Source of the DNA: Bacteroidales bacterium | GTDB lineage: Bacteria > Bacteroidota > Bacteroidia > Bacteroidales > UBA7960 | Reading direction: 5' to 3' | Assembly: GCA_003567205.1 (NCBI GenBank) | Contig: PXAA01000114.1 | Span: 1 to 35,414 of the forward strand | Length of the DNA: 35,414 bases | Part shown: positions 25,301 through 32,370 of the stretch, piece by piece | Layout: each line of letters begins with the position of its first letter | Numbering within the stretch: the first letter of the stretch is position 1 | Translations under genes and position numbers: made by a program | Notes under the pieces: generated by a model | The model's database searches: none | What the model saw: the letters and a program-made list of their open reading frames with translations, nothing else | Told to the model about the DNA's origin: nothing

Positions 25301-26512
25301 GCGTTCCCATTCTTCACCCCGCTGGAAATAGTTGTTGTGGTTTCCATGTACGTATATGCCCGTATCGGCATCGAAAAAAGCACCGGCGTGTGCATTAATG
25401 GAAACAAGGGGCATAGAATAGCGCTGGCTTCCGGTTTCGTGCACAAGATAGCTATGGGTGGCCACTTCGCCGCCGTACCCATTTGGTAAAAATGCGCGTG
25501 CCCTGATGCTGTTGATTTTAAAGATCTCTCCCGCCGGTTCCTGCCAGTGTTCGTTATACACATGCCCCGGACCGATGTTATTGGTGGGGATCATGGATAT
25601 GGTATTGGGATCACCGCTGCGGTCAGTAATTGGGATCGGGGATGAATAGCCGGGGCTGCTCATATCAGGAATGCTGCCATCGGTGGTATAGCGGATGATG
25701 GCCGCAGGGATAACGTCTTCGATTTGGTATACTCCTGCCGGGTATACTGTTCCGTTAAAAGTAATGATGGCATCATTAATGGGTGCGCCATCCTGGTCGA
25801 TCACAACAAATGTTACCGCGAAGGTTTCCGGGCCTTCCGGATCATCATCCGGGTCAATAACGCCCCAAACGTCATAAAAAGTGGTGTTTCCGTAAACTGA
25901 AACCACCCTGTTGGGGTCACCGCCCCATTCACCGCCTCCCCAGCCTGCATTCAGGAAATATTTGTACGCATAATTACCGGGACCCAGTTGGAAGGAAATT
26001 TCGTAAATGTTGTCATCCTCATCCAGGGGCTCCAGGATCATAGCATCATTGGAGCCTGGTTCGGGCCAATGGGGGTCCGCCATGGTGCCGCTTATATATA
26101 CCGCATCGCCGGGCTGATAGGGAGAATTGGTCATGTCGACCTGAAAAGAAACCTGGAAAGATTTGGCCGACGATGACTCCGGCAACAATTCCCGGGTTTC
26201 CCCCTCTTTGCCTTGAGTCTGCAGGGTGATAACAATTTCAACGTCTTGGTCAATAATACTGACCTCTCCATGTACCGGATGATAACCAGTTTTTGCCACT
26301 GTATAGTTGTATATGCCGCTGTAGGCTGTTTCAAGCGTCAAATCGAACGATTCGGTATAAAACCCTCCCTTGTGCGAAAAAGCGGGTGCCTGAATCTGCA
26401 GACCGGTTTTATCCTGATGGCCTGCCAGGGCTTGGCGGGGATAAACCAAGGGCAATAATATGGCCAAGCATATTGCTGCGAAGAAACGGCTGTAAATGGT
26501 ATTGAAAGGCAT
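22343..26512 (-). CDS. Large secreted CotH-kinase protein 3, operon-linked to VTC and DUF4956
   Basis: 1389 residues. Signal peptide 1-30 (ends QALA). There is no lamin-tail domain. A chitobiase-like beta domain begins at 42 (APAFSHKGGFYTESFDLTL) but is interrupted after residue 66 and resumes at 271 (AIIRYTTDGSIPD); the inserted part holds a PEGA-like half, a CBM-like domain and the other PEGA-like half. CotH domain about 360-770: RIHGGTSRNRPRKSLRMYA with Lys438, NTDWPGNN with Asp604 and Asn609, FDLDFGFG with Asp638/640; all kinase positions kept. Then an InlB-like repeat (780-855), module copy (858-1027), putative-Ig linker (1036-1116), module copy (1120-1290) and a T9SS domain (1305-1389, QNHPNPFRGRTTIPF). 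The ATG is 17 bases after the DUF4956 stop, so it is the last gene of that operon. It ends 11 bases from protein 2, tail to tail. Confidence 0.92.
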   Translation of the reverse strand: MPFNTIYSRFFAAICLAILLPLVYPRQALAGHQDKTGLQIQAPAFSHKGGFYTESFDLTLETAYSGIYNYTVAKTGYHPVHGEVSIIDQDVEIVITLQTQGKEGETRELLPESSSAKSFQVSFQVDMTNSPYQPGDAVYISGTMADPHWPEPGSNDAMILEPLDEDDNIYEISFQLGPGNYAYKYFLNAGWGGGEWGGDPNRVVSVYGNTTFYDVWGVIDPDDDPEGPETFAVTFVVIDQDGAPINDAIITFNGTVYPAGVYQIEDVIPAAIIRYTTDGSIPDMSSPGYSSPIPITDRSGDPNTISMIPTNNIGPGHVYNEHWQEPAGEIFKINSIRARAFLPNGYGGEVATHSYLVHETGSQRYSMPLVSINAHAGAFFDADTGIYVHGNHNNYFQRGEEWERLVHLEFFEKNGNLAFSQDMGTRIHGGTSRNRPRKSLRMYARSDYGTTWVEYPLFPDKDIDAYKRFLLRNSGNDWGDAIFRDAFMQSLLKDMGLDLQYSRPAIVFINGEYWGIHNIRDRLDNRYIQTHYGLDDEMDYTILERHGELDRGNPDGVQHYWDMLGFLESPGVGDPDNYAEIKTRMDVDNFMNYQIGQIYVMNTDWPGNNIQYWRYYTDTYTPDAPPGLDGRWRWQVFDLDFGFGLNFDYVTGVNEGPAHNTLAFALEPNGPDWPNPPWSTFILRALIKNQDFRNRFIARFSDLLNTAFETAHVLDQLETWHELYLPEMPEHIHRWRMPDGLDHWESEIEVMRDFATQRTAYMRQYLAEAFELGEETSLHINIVNPSQGRVRVNTVEINGNSQPWTGTYFKDMMIKLEALPYPGHRFSHWHGIDEAASPVTNFAMEGETSVTAYFQDALLHYWHFNNLPDGHIELVEADYSASGAAHITYPGSGDGYMDRTDGTLLNAHHGITAGYGLRVRNPSDTRELLIQSSSAGYEDLVFSFAAHRTPNGARQQEFYYSSDAGQSWIQMGDAYDIEPEFQVYTFDLRHLDEVNDNPELQFKILFTGPEASGPDGNNRFDNMVLAGSAIDLTINKNNPPTAFMNETYTGHYFTASGGTPPYTYEITSGSILPDMHLSSNGHLSGTPTDYGTFEFTIVVSDQEGAQDVHTYVLDVEHKAVVHYWHFNDLPEGTLHNVEADFSMTDHTAHISYPGTGNGYMDRTDGTLLNAKFNAGAGYGLRVRNPSNTRELILSLSSKGYENLEFSFALHRTNNGARQQELYYSTDGGISWTLVAYTYNIGTSFAYYNYDLSGFEAANNNSDLKLKILFTGAEASGSSGNNRFDNVVLHGTSQVVATEDNKPAGLGLEQNHPNPFRGRTTIPFTTQKEGHVRIDVFNLYGMHVANLTDGFRAPGTHQVVFDGSSMPGGVYIVRLQSAGRSESRQMILLK
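22643..23941 (-). repeat. Two in-gene copies of the same beta-sandwich module (23435-23941 and 22643-23155)
   Basis: Each copy begins LHYWHFNNLP or VHYWHFNDLP, keeps YPG(S/T)G(D/N)GYMDRTDGTLLNA, AGYGLRVRNPS(D/N)TREL and (P/N)NGARQQE, and ends GNNRFDN(M/V)VL. Near-identical stretches are also visible at DNA level (for example near 22850 and 23635), so duplication within this gene is recent. Confidence 0.8.
25703..26314 (-). other. Apparent cassette inserted into the chitobiase-like domain of CotH protein 3
   Basis: Residues 67-270 (204 codons, frame kept). Protein sequence on both flanks joins into one normal chitobiase-like domain, as in the two paralogues. The two ends of the insert (YQIEDVIPA at one, GIYNYTVAKTGYHPVHG-like IYNYTV at the other) join into one normal PEGA-like unit. 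A CBM-like domain (about 118-222, VSFQVDMTNSPYQPGD) lies between. The insert therefore looks like one repeat period in circularly permuted order. The coding strand has GCGGC at both junctions. Confidence 0.6.
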
Positions 26513-26529
26513 AAAAATATAAAGCGGTA

Positions 26530-27204
26530 TTAATTTTCGTCAAAGAAAAGATTGACATTCTTCACCTGTGAAATCTTTTTCAGTTCCCGGATCATTTGAT
26601 TGCCTTTTTCTTCACTTGTAAGGAATACGTGGTAAGAGAATTCCATCAGTTCACTGCCCTCTTCCCCCAGGGCTTTGACATTGACAAGTTTATGGCGCCT
26701 GCAGTAAGATCTGATAACCTTTGATGTTTTTTCGCCCGTTACGTCATCCGTAACCATTAATATTTGCAGGAGGTATTCTCTTTTGATGGCCAAGCCGAAG
26801 CTGAACTGGCTGATAATCAAAAAAATAAAACTGATAAACAGGGTGCCAAAGATGGCTACGGAATACATTTTGACCCCGGCCGCCAATCCAATGGTCAGTG
26901 CAAAGAAAATGAACATGATGTCGGTGGCATCTTTTACTGCGGTTCGGAAGCGGATAATGGACATGGCCCCCACCATGCCAAAAGCACGTGCCAGGTTGTT
27001 CCCGATCACCATAATGACTATGGAGGTGATCATGGCCAGCATGATCATGGAAACCGAAAAAGAGGAGGAGTAATTCAAGCCCTTATATGTGTACCGGTAC
27101 AACAGGGAGATAATGATGCCGCAAAACAAGGCCACCAGCAGGTTGAATACTACATCCCTGAGGCTGATGGATAAGGTGAATATATCTGAAAAGTCACTGG
27201 CCAT
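26530..27204 (-). CDS. DUF4956 membrane protein
   Basis: A 224-residue protein from the ATG at 27204; the frame is open to 27255, where a start would overlap the VTC gene by 29 bases. Hydrophobic helices at about 14-32, 42-64, 82-108 and 110-132 (numbered from 27204) surround the family signature MVGAMSIIRFRTAVKDATDI, followed by a soluble C-terminal domain of about 90 residues with alternating strands. DUF4956 proteins co-occur with VTC-domain and CotH genes in several phyla; their biochemical role is not known. Position between VTC (22-base gap) and CotH protein 3 (17-base gap) supports a joint complex or pathway at the inner membrane. Confidence 0.9.
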   Translation of the reverse strand: MASDFSDIFTLSISLRDVVFNLLVALFCGIIISLLYRYTYKGLNYSSSFSVSMIMLAMITSIVIMVIGNNLARAFGMVGAMSIIRFRTAVKDATDIMFIFFALTIGLAAGVKMYSVAIFGTLFISFIFLIISQFSFGLAIKREYLLQILMVTDDVTGEKTSKVIRSYCRRHKLVNVKALGEEGSELMEFSYHVFLTSEEKGNQMIRELKKISQVKNVNLFFDEN

Positions 27205-27226
27205 GGAGTTGTTCTCAATAAATGAA

Positions 27227-27970
27227 TTAATAGTGTGCAAATGTTTTATTGACATCGAAGCCGATTACATATTTAGAGAGGGCTTCGTGCCTAAGCTTGA
27301 AATCATGCACGATATTTCTGGCCCAGCCCGGCATCTTGTCTTCAAAATATTTGATTTCCAGGATAAAATGACTTTTAAACAAAAAGCGCATGTCCTCTTC
27401 TGAATACAATTCGTTCAGGTTGGGATAATTCCGGCTGCGGATATTCTTATCAAAGGTAATCCGGGTACCGGCGTTTATTTTGCCGTGATATGCTTCCCTT
27501 TCGTAGGTTACAAGGGTGGTGGGGGTGAAAGACCGGAGTTTATAGTGGAAAAAGAAGCGTTTTGCATCATCCATGCATCGCTGGGGATTCCTGACGCTGG
27601 TAAAATCAAGGTACGTGTTTAATTCTCCGGTATCCAGGAGTTTTTTAAGGTTACTGTATGCCACCGGTGCCCTGTGTTTTTTGATCCTGTTGCCGAATTT
27701 TCGCTTGACCTCCAGGATGACAGGCTTGTCGTTGCCGTTTGTGTTGTACGCCCTGACCCGGAGCTTGCGTCTTTGCTGCAGGCCTTCTATCTTTTCATGA
27801 TAGTTGACAAGGTCGGGGCTGTCGAAATAAATGGATCGTACGCTGTATTGTGGTAAGCCGTTTCCATTGGTGGTGGCATACAGGTCTTCACGGACAAATC
27901 CCCGGATACGGCTTCTTAAGTCGTTCAGGAGATAATAGGGTACCAAATATTTCCGTTCATATCGTAACAT
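27227..27970 (-). CDS. VTC-domain polyphosphate polymerase-like protein
   Basis: From the ATG at 27970 the protein has 247 residues and starts MLRYERKYLVP, the usual beginning of bacterial VTC domains; an ATG at 27994 would overlap the previous gene by 17 bases. The CYTH/triphosphate-tunnel residues are in order: RYERK (3-7), SIYFDS (46-51), RRKLRVRAYN (67-76), LEVKRK (86-91), then R.TFDKNIRSR (about 180-190) and LEIKYFED (about 215) as the metal-binding Glu strand. In yeast Vtc4 this fold builds polyphosphate from ATP. No SPX domain or membrane helix is present, so it is probably cytoplasmic, acting with the membrane-bound DUF4956 protein. Polyphosphate synthesis is inferred from the fold. 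Confidence 0.9.
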   Translation of the reverse strand: MLRYERKYLVPYYLLNDLRSRIRGFVREDLYATTNGNGLPQYSVRSIYFDSPDLVNYHEKIEGLQQRRKLRVRAYNTNGNDKPVILEVKRKFGNRIKKHRAPVAYSNLKKLLDTGELNTYLDFTSVRNPQRCMDDAKRFFFHYKLRSFTPTTLVTYEREAYHGKINAGTRITFDKNIRSRNYPNLNELYSEEDMRFLFKSHFILEIKYFEDKMPGWARNIVHDFKLRHEALSKYVIGFDVNKTFAHY

Positions 27971-27977
27971 AAAACCA

Positions 27978-29057
27978 TCAATTCTGGTAAACAACCCTCG
28001 ACAGGCGGAGTATATATTCTTTCAGCGGCACAGTATCGGTAGTGATCCGGGCATCTACGATCATGTTTGGCAGAAGGCGCTCTGTACCCGGATTATCGGT
28101 TAACACCGAAACAAAAATTTTGGGCCGCCGGTTGATCAATTGCACCGTATTATCCATACCAACAACCTTGCCAATGATTTCCGCATGATGGTTGTCGATG
28201 CGGATGCGTACTTCCTGTCCTGCTTGTATATAATTTTTTTCGTGGATATCGACCGGTATAAATATAAGGACAGATGAAAGGTCTGCTATGCGTATCACTT
28301 CATTGGACATCGTTTCCCCAATGTCGTACTGACGGATAATATGGCCTGCAATGGGCGACAAAATATTCATTGCATCCTTGTGTTTCTCAAGTTGGCTGAT
28401 CTGGTCTTCGAGCGAAGCAATGCGCGAACGTACGACGCTCAATTCTTCTTCTTTTTCGCCGGCAAGTATCGCCCGGTAGTTTGATTGTGCGATCTCCAGG
28501 GCATATTGTTTTACCAGCAGATCATTCATGGACAATTCATATTCCTGCCGGGATACCAGATCTTGTTCATACAAATTTGCTATTCTCCCGGTCAGTTTCT
28601 CTTGTGTGGTCAACTCCTGGTGGGCCAAATCCACTTCATCAAGTGCCATCCGGATGGCTTCTGGTTTTTCGCCTGTCAGATAAACCTGCAGGAGGGCCTC
28701 CTGGTACAACATGTCTCCATGCATTTCCACCATTCGCATATCCAGGTCATGGGATATAACCCAGGCTATGGTATCCCCTTTGCGAATCATGGCATCCTGG
28801 ATCAAGGCGTCATTAAACAAAAAGGATACAATATCACCACGTTGGAATTCCAGGACCTTGTATTCGTTCAGACTGCCACTGAGGTGATTTTCCAATACGT
28901 TTACCAGGGTGCCATCGGAAGATTTATATAAGCCCCATTCCTGCAAAGGTTTCACCATTCCTTTGGCGCGGACGGAATAAGGCAACCGCACCACCATCAG
29001 TGAAATGACGGCAACGGCAAAAAGAGCCAATAACAATCCCCAGAATAATTTCTTCAT
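27978..29057 (-). CDS. HlyD-like membrane fusion (periplasmic adaptor) protein
   Basis: 359 residues: an N-terminal membrane anchor (about 4-24), a split lipoyl-like segment starting VRAKGMVKP and GTLVNVLENHLSG, a long helical hairpin (about 110-245, rich in Glu/Gln/Leu, with EELSVVRSRIASLEDQISQL), the second lipoyl half (ILSPIAGHIIRQYDIGETM), and a beta-barrel (about 265-345). This is the order of HlyD/AcrA-type adaptors, which couple an inner-membrane transporter to an outer-membrane channel. It is the first gene of the operon with VTC, DUF4956 and CotH protein 3, and no ABC, RND or MFS partner is present in the window. The 142-base region upstream (29058-29199) has no recognisable promoter, repeat or small gene that I can support. 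Confidence 0.85.
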   Translation of the reverse strand: MKKLFWGLLLALFAVAVISLMVVRLPYSVRAKGMVKPLQEWGLYKSSDGTLVNVLENHLSGSLNEYKVLEFQRGDIVSFLFNDALIQDAMIRKGDTIAWVISHDLDMRMVEMHGDMLYQEALLQVYLTGEKPEAIRMALDEVDLAHQELTTQEKLTGRIANLYEQDLVSRQEYELSMNDLLVKQYALEIAQSNYRAILAGEKEEELSVVRSRIASLEDQISQLEKHKDAMNILSPIAGHIIRQYDIGETMSNEVIRIADLSSVLIFIPVDIHEKNYIQAGQEVRIRIDNHHAEIIGKVVGMDNTVQLINRRPKIFVSVLTDNPGTERLLPNMIVDARITTDTVPLKEYILRLSRVVYQN

Positions 29058-29199
29058 TTGTCAATTATTTAGCTAATATCGTCATTTTTGCGGAATCCTC
29101 AGCCATATAAAGCGTAAACAGGCATTGATGCCCGGTTTCGGTAAATTCGGTAAGTATGGAAAAACCTCTAACAGGACTGATCGCAGCCCGCGAAATTGT

Positions 29200-29889
29200 T
29201 TAATTCCGTCTTCCCAAAAATATCATGATGTAGTAAAGCAAAGTAGCCAGTGAGGCCAGTGCAGCAACCACATAGGTGAGGGCGGCCCATTTCAGGGCAT
29301 CCCTTGCATTGCTGTATTCTTCGCCAACCGTCATTCCGGTATTGGTTAGCCAGGCCAGGGCGCGTTTGGTGGCATCGAACTCTACCGGTAAGGTGATGAA
29401 ACTAAACAAGGTGGTGGCGCCAAACATGACGATGCCGGCAAGCAATATGCCGGGAAAAGCTTCTACGGTCAGGATCCCTATAAGAAGTACCCACTGCATA
29501 TAGCGTGAGCTGACACTTATGACCGGTACCAGTGCGGAACGCATTTTAAGGAAGGCGTATGCATTGGCATGCTGAACAGCGTGTCCGCATTCATGGGCTG
29601 CCACGGCGGCAGCGGCTACAGAACGACCGTTATATACTTCGGGACTGAGATTCACGGTACGGTCGAGTGGATTGTAATGGTCGGTCAATCGTCCGGGGGT
29701 GGAAATTACCCGCACATTTTCAACCCCGCTCTCCCGCAACATTTTTTCGGCTATTTCGCGGCCTGAAAGACCACTGCGAAGGGGCATGCGCGAATACTTT
29801 GTAAAGCGCGTTTTGAGCTGGTTCGACACCAGCCAGCTGAGGATCATGAACACCCCAAAAATGATCAGAATTTCCATATTTATTATCAT
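29200..29889 (-). CDS. Neutral zinc metallopeptidase, membrane-bound (Zn_peptidase_2, YugP-like)
   Basis: 229 residues. The start at 29889 (MIINMEIL) or four codons later (29877) cannot be separated. Hydrophobic helices lie at about 5-20, 120-138, 143-165 and 205-225. The active site HECGHAVQH (about residues 99-107) gives two zinc-binding His and the catalytic Glu; the domain before it (RMPLRSGLSGREIAEKML then VRVISTPGRLTDHYNP) is typical of the YugP family. The catalytic domain probably faces the cytoplasm or periplasm beside the membrane; substrates are unknown. The gene is divergent from surE. Confidence 0.92.
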   Translation of the reverse strand: MIINMEILIIFGVFMILSWLVSNQLKTRFTKYSRMPLRSGLSGREIAEKMLRESGVENVRVISTPGRLTDHYNPLDRTVNLSPEVYNGRSVAAAAVAAHECGHAVQHANAYAFLKMRSALVPVISVSSRYMQWVLLIGILTVEAFPGILLAGIVMFGATTLFSFITLPVEFDATKRALAWLTNTGMTVGEEYSNARDALKWAALTYVVAALASLATLLYYIMIFLGRRN

Positions 29890-29926
29890 GGATATAAAGG
29901 ATTAAATTTTTTTTTGTTCAGACAGA

Positions 29927-29934
29927 CAAAAGTA
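29927..29934 (-). promoter_or_regulatory. Possible -7 element for the zinc metallopeptidase gene
   Basis: The minus strand reads TACTTTTG (TAnnTTTG), 37 bases before the first ATG of the peptidase gene. No TTG is seen at the usual -33 distance. Confidence 0.35.
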
Positions 29935-30006
29935 ATCAAAAAGCGAACCAGTTGATTTGTTCTGCCAATTTGGCGTCCGTTAAAAAAAGTTAAGCACCCC
30001 CTTTGT

Positions 30007-30036
30007 TTGTAATAAATCATATTCTGATTAGCTTTG
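30007..30036 (+). promoter_or_regulatory. Bacteroidota-type promoter for surE
   Basis: TTG at 30007-30009, exactly 19 bases, then TAGCTTTG at 30029-30036. Predicted transcription start near 30042, 14 bases before the surE ATG at 30056. This is one of the two best promoter matches in the window. Confidence 0.65.
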
Positions 30037-30055
30037 TAGCTGAAAAATAAACCCT

Positions 30056-30829
30056 ATGAAGAAAGCTTTAATTCTCGTTACCAATGATGATGGGGTAATG
30101 GCCCCCGGGATACGCAATCTGGTAAAATTTATGCTCGAACTTGGCGAGGTGGTCGTGGTGGCCCCCGATAAGCCCCAAAGTGGTATGGGACACGCAGTTA
30201 CCATTACCAATCCCCTGCGTTTGGAAAAGATTACCGTAGAGGGGGGCCATGACGAATACAGTTGCAGCGGAACCCCTGTGGATTGTGTGAAACTTGCTGT
30301 GAACAGGGTTTTAAAGCGAAAGCCCGATCTGCTGGTATCCGGTATCAATCACGGCGCCAATTCCTCCATCAGCGTCATCTACAGTGGCACCATGTCGGCC
30401 GCCATAGAAGGGGCTATGGAGAGCATTCCTTCCATTGGTTTTTCCCTGCTGGATTATCGTTTTGATGCAGATTTTACACAAGCGAAAAAATATATCCAAC
30501 AATTGGCATCCAATGTGCTTGAACATGGCCTGCCAAAGGGTATCTGCCTGAATGTCAATATACCAGCCGTTAAAAAAACGGAGATCAAAGGGTTAAGGGT
30601 GTGCCGGCAGGCACGCGGCAACTGGGAAGAAGAGTTTGATTTCAGAAAGGATCCCCGCGGAAAGGACTATTACTGGCTTACGGGCCGTTTTGCCCTGCAT
30701 GAAAACAGCAACGAAACAGATGAATGGGCGCTGGCCAACCAATACATCTCGGTGGTTCCAACCCAGTTCGATTTTACGGCCCACGATCTGATTCCGGAAA
30801 TCAAAAAATGGCAATTTGATGCTGAATAA
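30056..30829 (+). CDS. surE: 5'/3'-nucleotidase SurE
   Basis: 257 residues, the usual SurE length. It starts MKKALILVTNDDGVMAPGI with the metal-binding NDD near the N-terminus, then VVVAPDKPQSGMGHA, SCSGTPVDCVKL and VSGINHGANSS, the standard SurE motifs. The enzyme removes phosphate from nucleoside monophosphates, with a wider stress-survival role in many bacteria; cytoplasmic. The following small membrane protein gene starts inside its last codons (overlap 11 bases). Confidence 0.95.
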   Translation: MKKALILVTNDDGVMAPGIRNLVKFMLELGEVVVVAPDKPQSGMGHAVTITNPLRLEKITVEGGHDEYSCSGTPVDCVKLAVNRVLKRKPDLLVSGINHGANSSISVIYSGTMSAAIEGAMESIPSIGFSLLDYRFDADFTQAKKYIQQLASNVLEHGLPKGICLNVNIPAVKKTEIKGLRVCRQARGNWEEEFDFRKDPRGKDYYWLTGRFALHENSNETDEWALANQYISVVPTQFDFTAHDLIPEIKKWQFDAE

Positions 30830-31094
30830 GGATACATGGTTGCTGGGGATAGCCATTGGCATAATTCTGCCTTTGCTTGTTTATGGCCTTGTATTGACCA
30901 TTCTCATTCCCTGGGGTCAGGTGGAGAACCTGATTTATATACCGCGTCCCCGGGTGCCTTTCCTGTTGGCAATATTTTCCAACTTTTTTCCTTTCAGATA
31001 CTATATGGTAAACAAAAAGTTTGACCGGACCGGACGGGGGATACTACTGCTTACTTTTATACTGGCCCTGGTGTTTTTTTATTTCTTTATGTGA
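30819..31094 (+). CDS. Small two-helix membrane protein of unknown function
   Basis: 91 residues from the ATG at 30819, which lies inside the end of surE (a TTG one codon earlier is also possible). Two hydrophobic helices, about 8-30 and 74-91, flank a basic loop with IPRPRVPFLLAIFSNFFPFRYYMVNKKFDRTGRG-type content. The family was not recognised. Overlap with surE and a 9-base gap to lpxB point to one transcript, so it may be a Bacteroidota-specific partner in envelope or lipid A assembly; this is inference. Confidence 0.75.
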   Translation: MLNKDTWLLGIAIGIILPLLVYGLVLTILIPWGQVENLIYIPRPRVPFLLAIFSNFFPFRYYMVNKKFDRTGRGILLLTFILALVFFYFFM

Positions 31095-31103
31095 TTTGAA
31101 ACC

Positions 31104-32243
31104 ATGGCACGTTATTATATTATAGCCGGTGAATCTTCAGGAGACATGCATGCCGCTAACCTTATGAGCCGGCTGCTGCAGCATGATCCCCAGGCCGATT
31201 TCCGGTTCTGGGGTGGTGATCGTATGCAGCGCGAAGGCGGCCGGATAGTCAAACATATCAGGGAGCTTTCCTTTATGGGTTTTTGGGAGGTAGCCAGCAA
31301 CCTGAAAACCATTTTGCGCAATATCAGTTTGTGTAAACGGGACCTTCTGGCTTACCGGGCCGATGTGCTTATCCTGGTAGACTATCCCGGGTTTAACCTG
31401 CGCATGGCAAAATTTGCCAAAGCCCACGGAATACCAGTGGTATATTATATCGGGCCGCAGGTATGGGCATGGAAACAATCGAGGGTGAAGAAGATCAGGC
31501 GCGATGTGGATAAACTTCTTGTAATTCTTCCTTTTGAGCAGGAATTTTATAAAGGGTTTGACATACAGGTTGAGTTTCCGGGACACCCCCTGCTGGATGA
31601 AGTCATTCCTTTGAGGGAGTCAAAAAACCATGCTTCTTTCAGGGAGAATAACAAGCTGCCGGGTAAACCACTGGTTGCACTCCTTCCAGGGAGCCGAAAG
31701 CAGGAAATCTACCGCATGCTCACAGAAATGACCACCATTGCACCCCATTTCAATGATTACCAGTTTGTGGTTGCCGCGGTTTCAAACCAGGACAAGGCCC
31801 TTTATAGGCGCTTTACTCAAAGAGCCAATGTTTCTGTAGTCTATGACCAGACCTATTCCTTGCTGGCCAATGCAAAAGCCGCTTTGGTGGCAAGCGGTAC
31901 AGCCACTTTGGAAACAGCCCTTTTTTGTGTGCCCCAGGCTGTTTGCTATAAAGCTAATCCGGTGTCTTTTTTTATCGCCCGCCAGCTCATACGGGTCAAA
32001 TACATATCCCTGGTTAATCTCATTATGGATAAGCCTGTTCTCAAAGAGATGATTCAACATGATTTCGGACGGGAAAGCATGCGTATGGAACTGGACGCCC
32101 TGTTGCATGATGCATCTTATCGTCAGGCCATGATAGATGACTACAGGTTGCTGGAGCAAAAACTGGGGGGCCCCGGGGCTTCGGAGAAGGCGGCCCGGAT
32201 AATCAAAGCATTTGTTGATCGCAGGAAAGGAATTATACGCTGA
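31104..32243 (+). CDS. lpxB: Lipid-A-disaccharide synthase
   Basis: 379 residues, normal for LpxB. The start MARYYIIAGESSGDMHAANL is the family hallmark; then FMGFWEVASNL, LVDYPGFNLRMAKFAK, YYIGPQVWAWKQSRVKKI, LPFEQEFY, and LLPGSRKQEI, all conserved. The enzyme joins UDP-2,3-diacylglucosamine to lipid X on the cytoplasmic membrane face. Together with kdsC it shows that the organism makes lipid A with KDO. It follows the small membrane protein gene by 9 bases. Confidence 0.95.
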   Translation: MARYYIIAGESSGDMHAANLMSRLLQHDPQADFRFWGGDRMQREGGRIVKHIRELSFMGFWEVASNLKTILRNISLCKRDLLAYRADVLILVDYPGFNLRMAKFAKAHGIPVVYYIGPQVWAWKQSRVKKIRRDVDKLLVILPFEQEFYKGFDIQVEFPGHPLLDEVIPLRESKNHASFRENNKLPGKPLVALLPGSRKQEIYRMLTEMTTIAPHFNDYQFVVAAVSNQDKALYRRFTQRANVSVVYDQTYSLLANAKAALVASGTATLETALFCVPQAVCYKANPVSFFIARQLIRVKYISLVNLIMDKPVLKEMIQHDFGRESMRMELDALLHDASYRQAMIDDYRLLEQKLGGPGASEKAARIIKAFVDRRKGIIR

Positions 32244-32370
32244 TAATGAAAATGACACTGTGAAGAAGAAAAGAAGATACTTGCCGCTTGAAGGTGTTTA
32301 ATCACCAATTTATTAAAAATATCATAAAATATATAGTTTTCGGAGGATAAATGTATATATTTATCTTCTG

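Noticed and set aside
14572-26512. CotH proteins as sporulation coat proteins
   Set aside because: No sporulation genes are present, the organism is Bacteroidota by its T9SS and promoter features, and the proteins carry signal peptides plus T9SS tails for surface export.
29155-29202. Fifteen-codon plus-strand frame between the adaptor and zinc peptidase genes
   Set aside because: Very short, with no ribosome-binding or promoter signal and no recognisable family.
32300-32320. Short GGTG...CACC hairpin after lpxB as an intrinsic terminator
   Set aside because: Only about four base pairs in the stem and no T-run follows; too weak to support.
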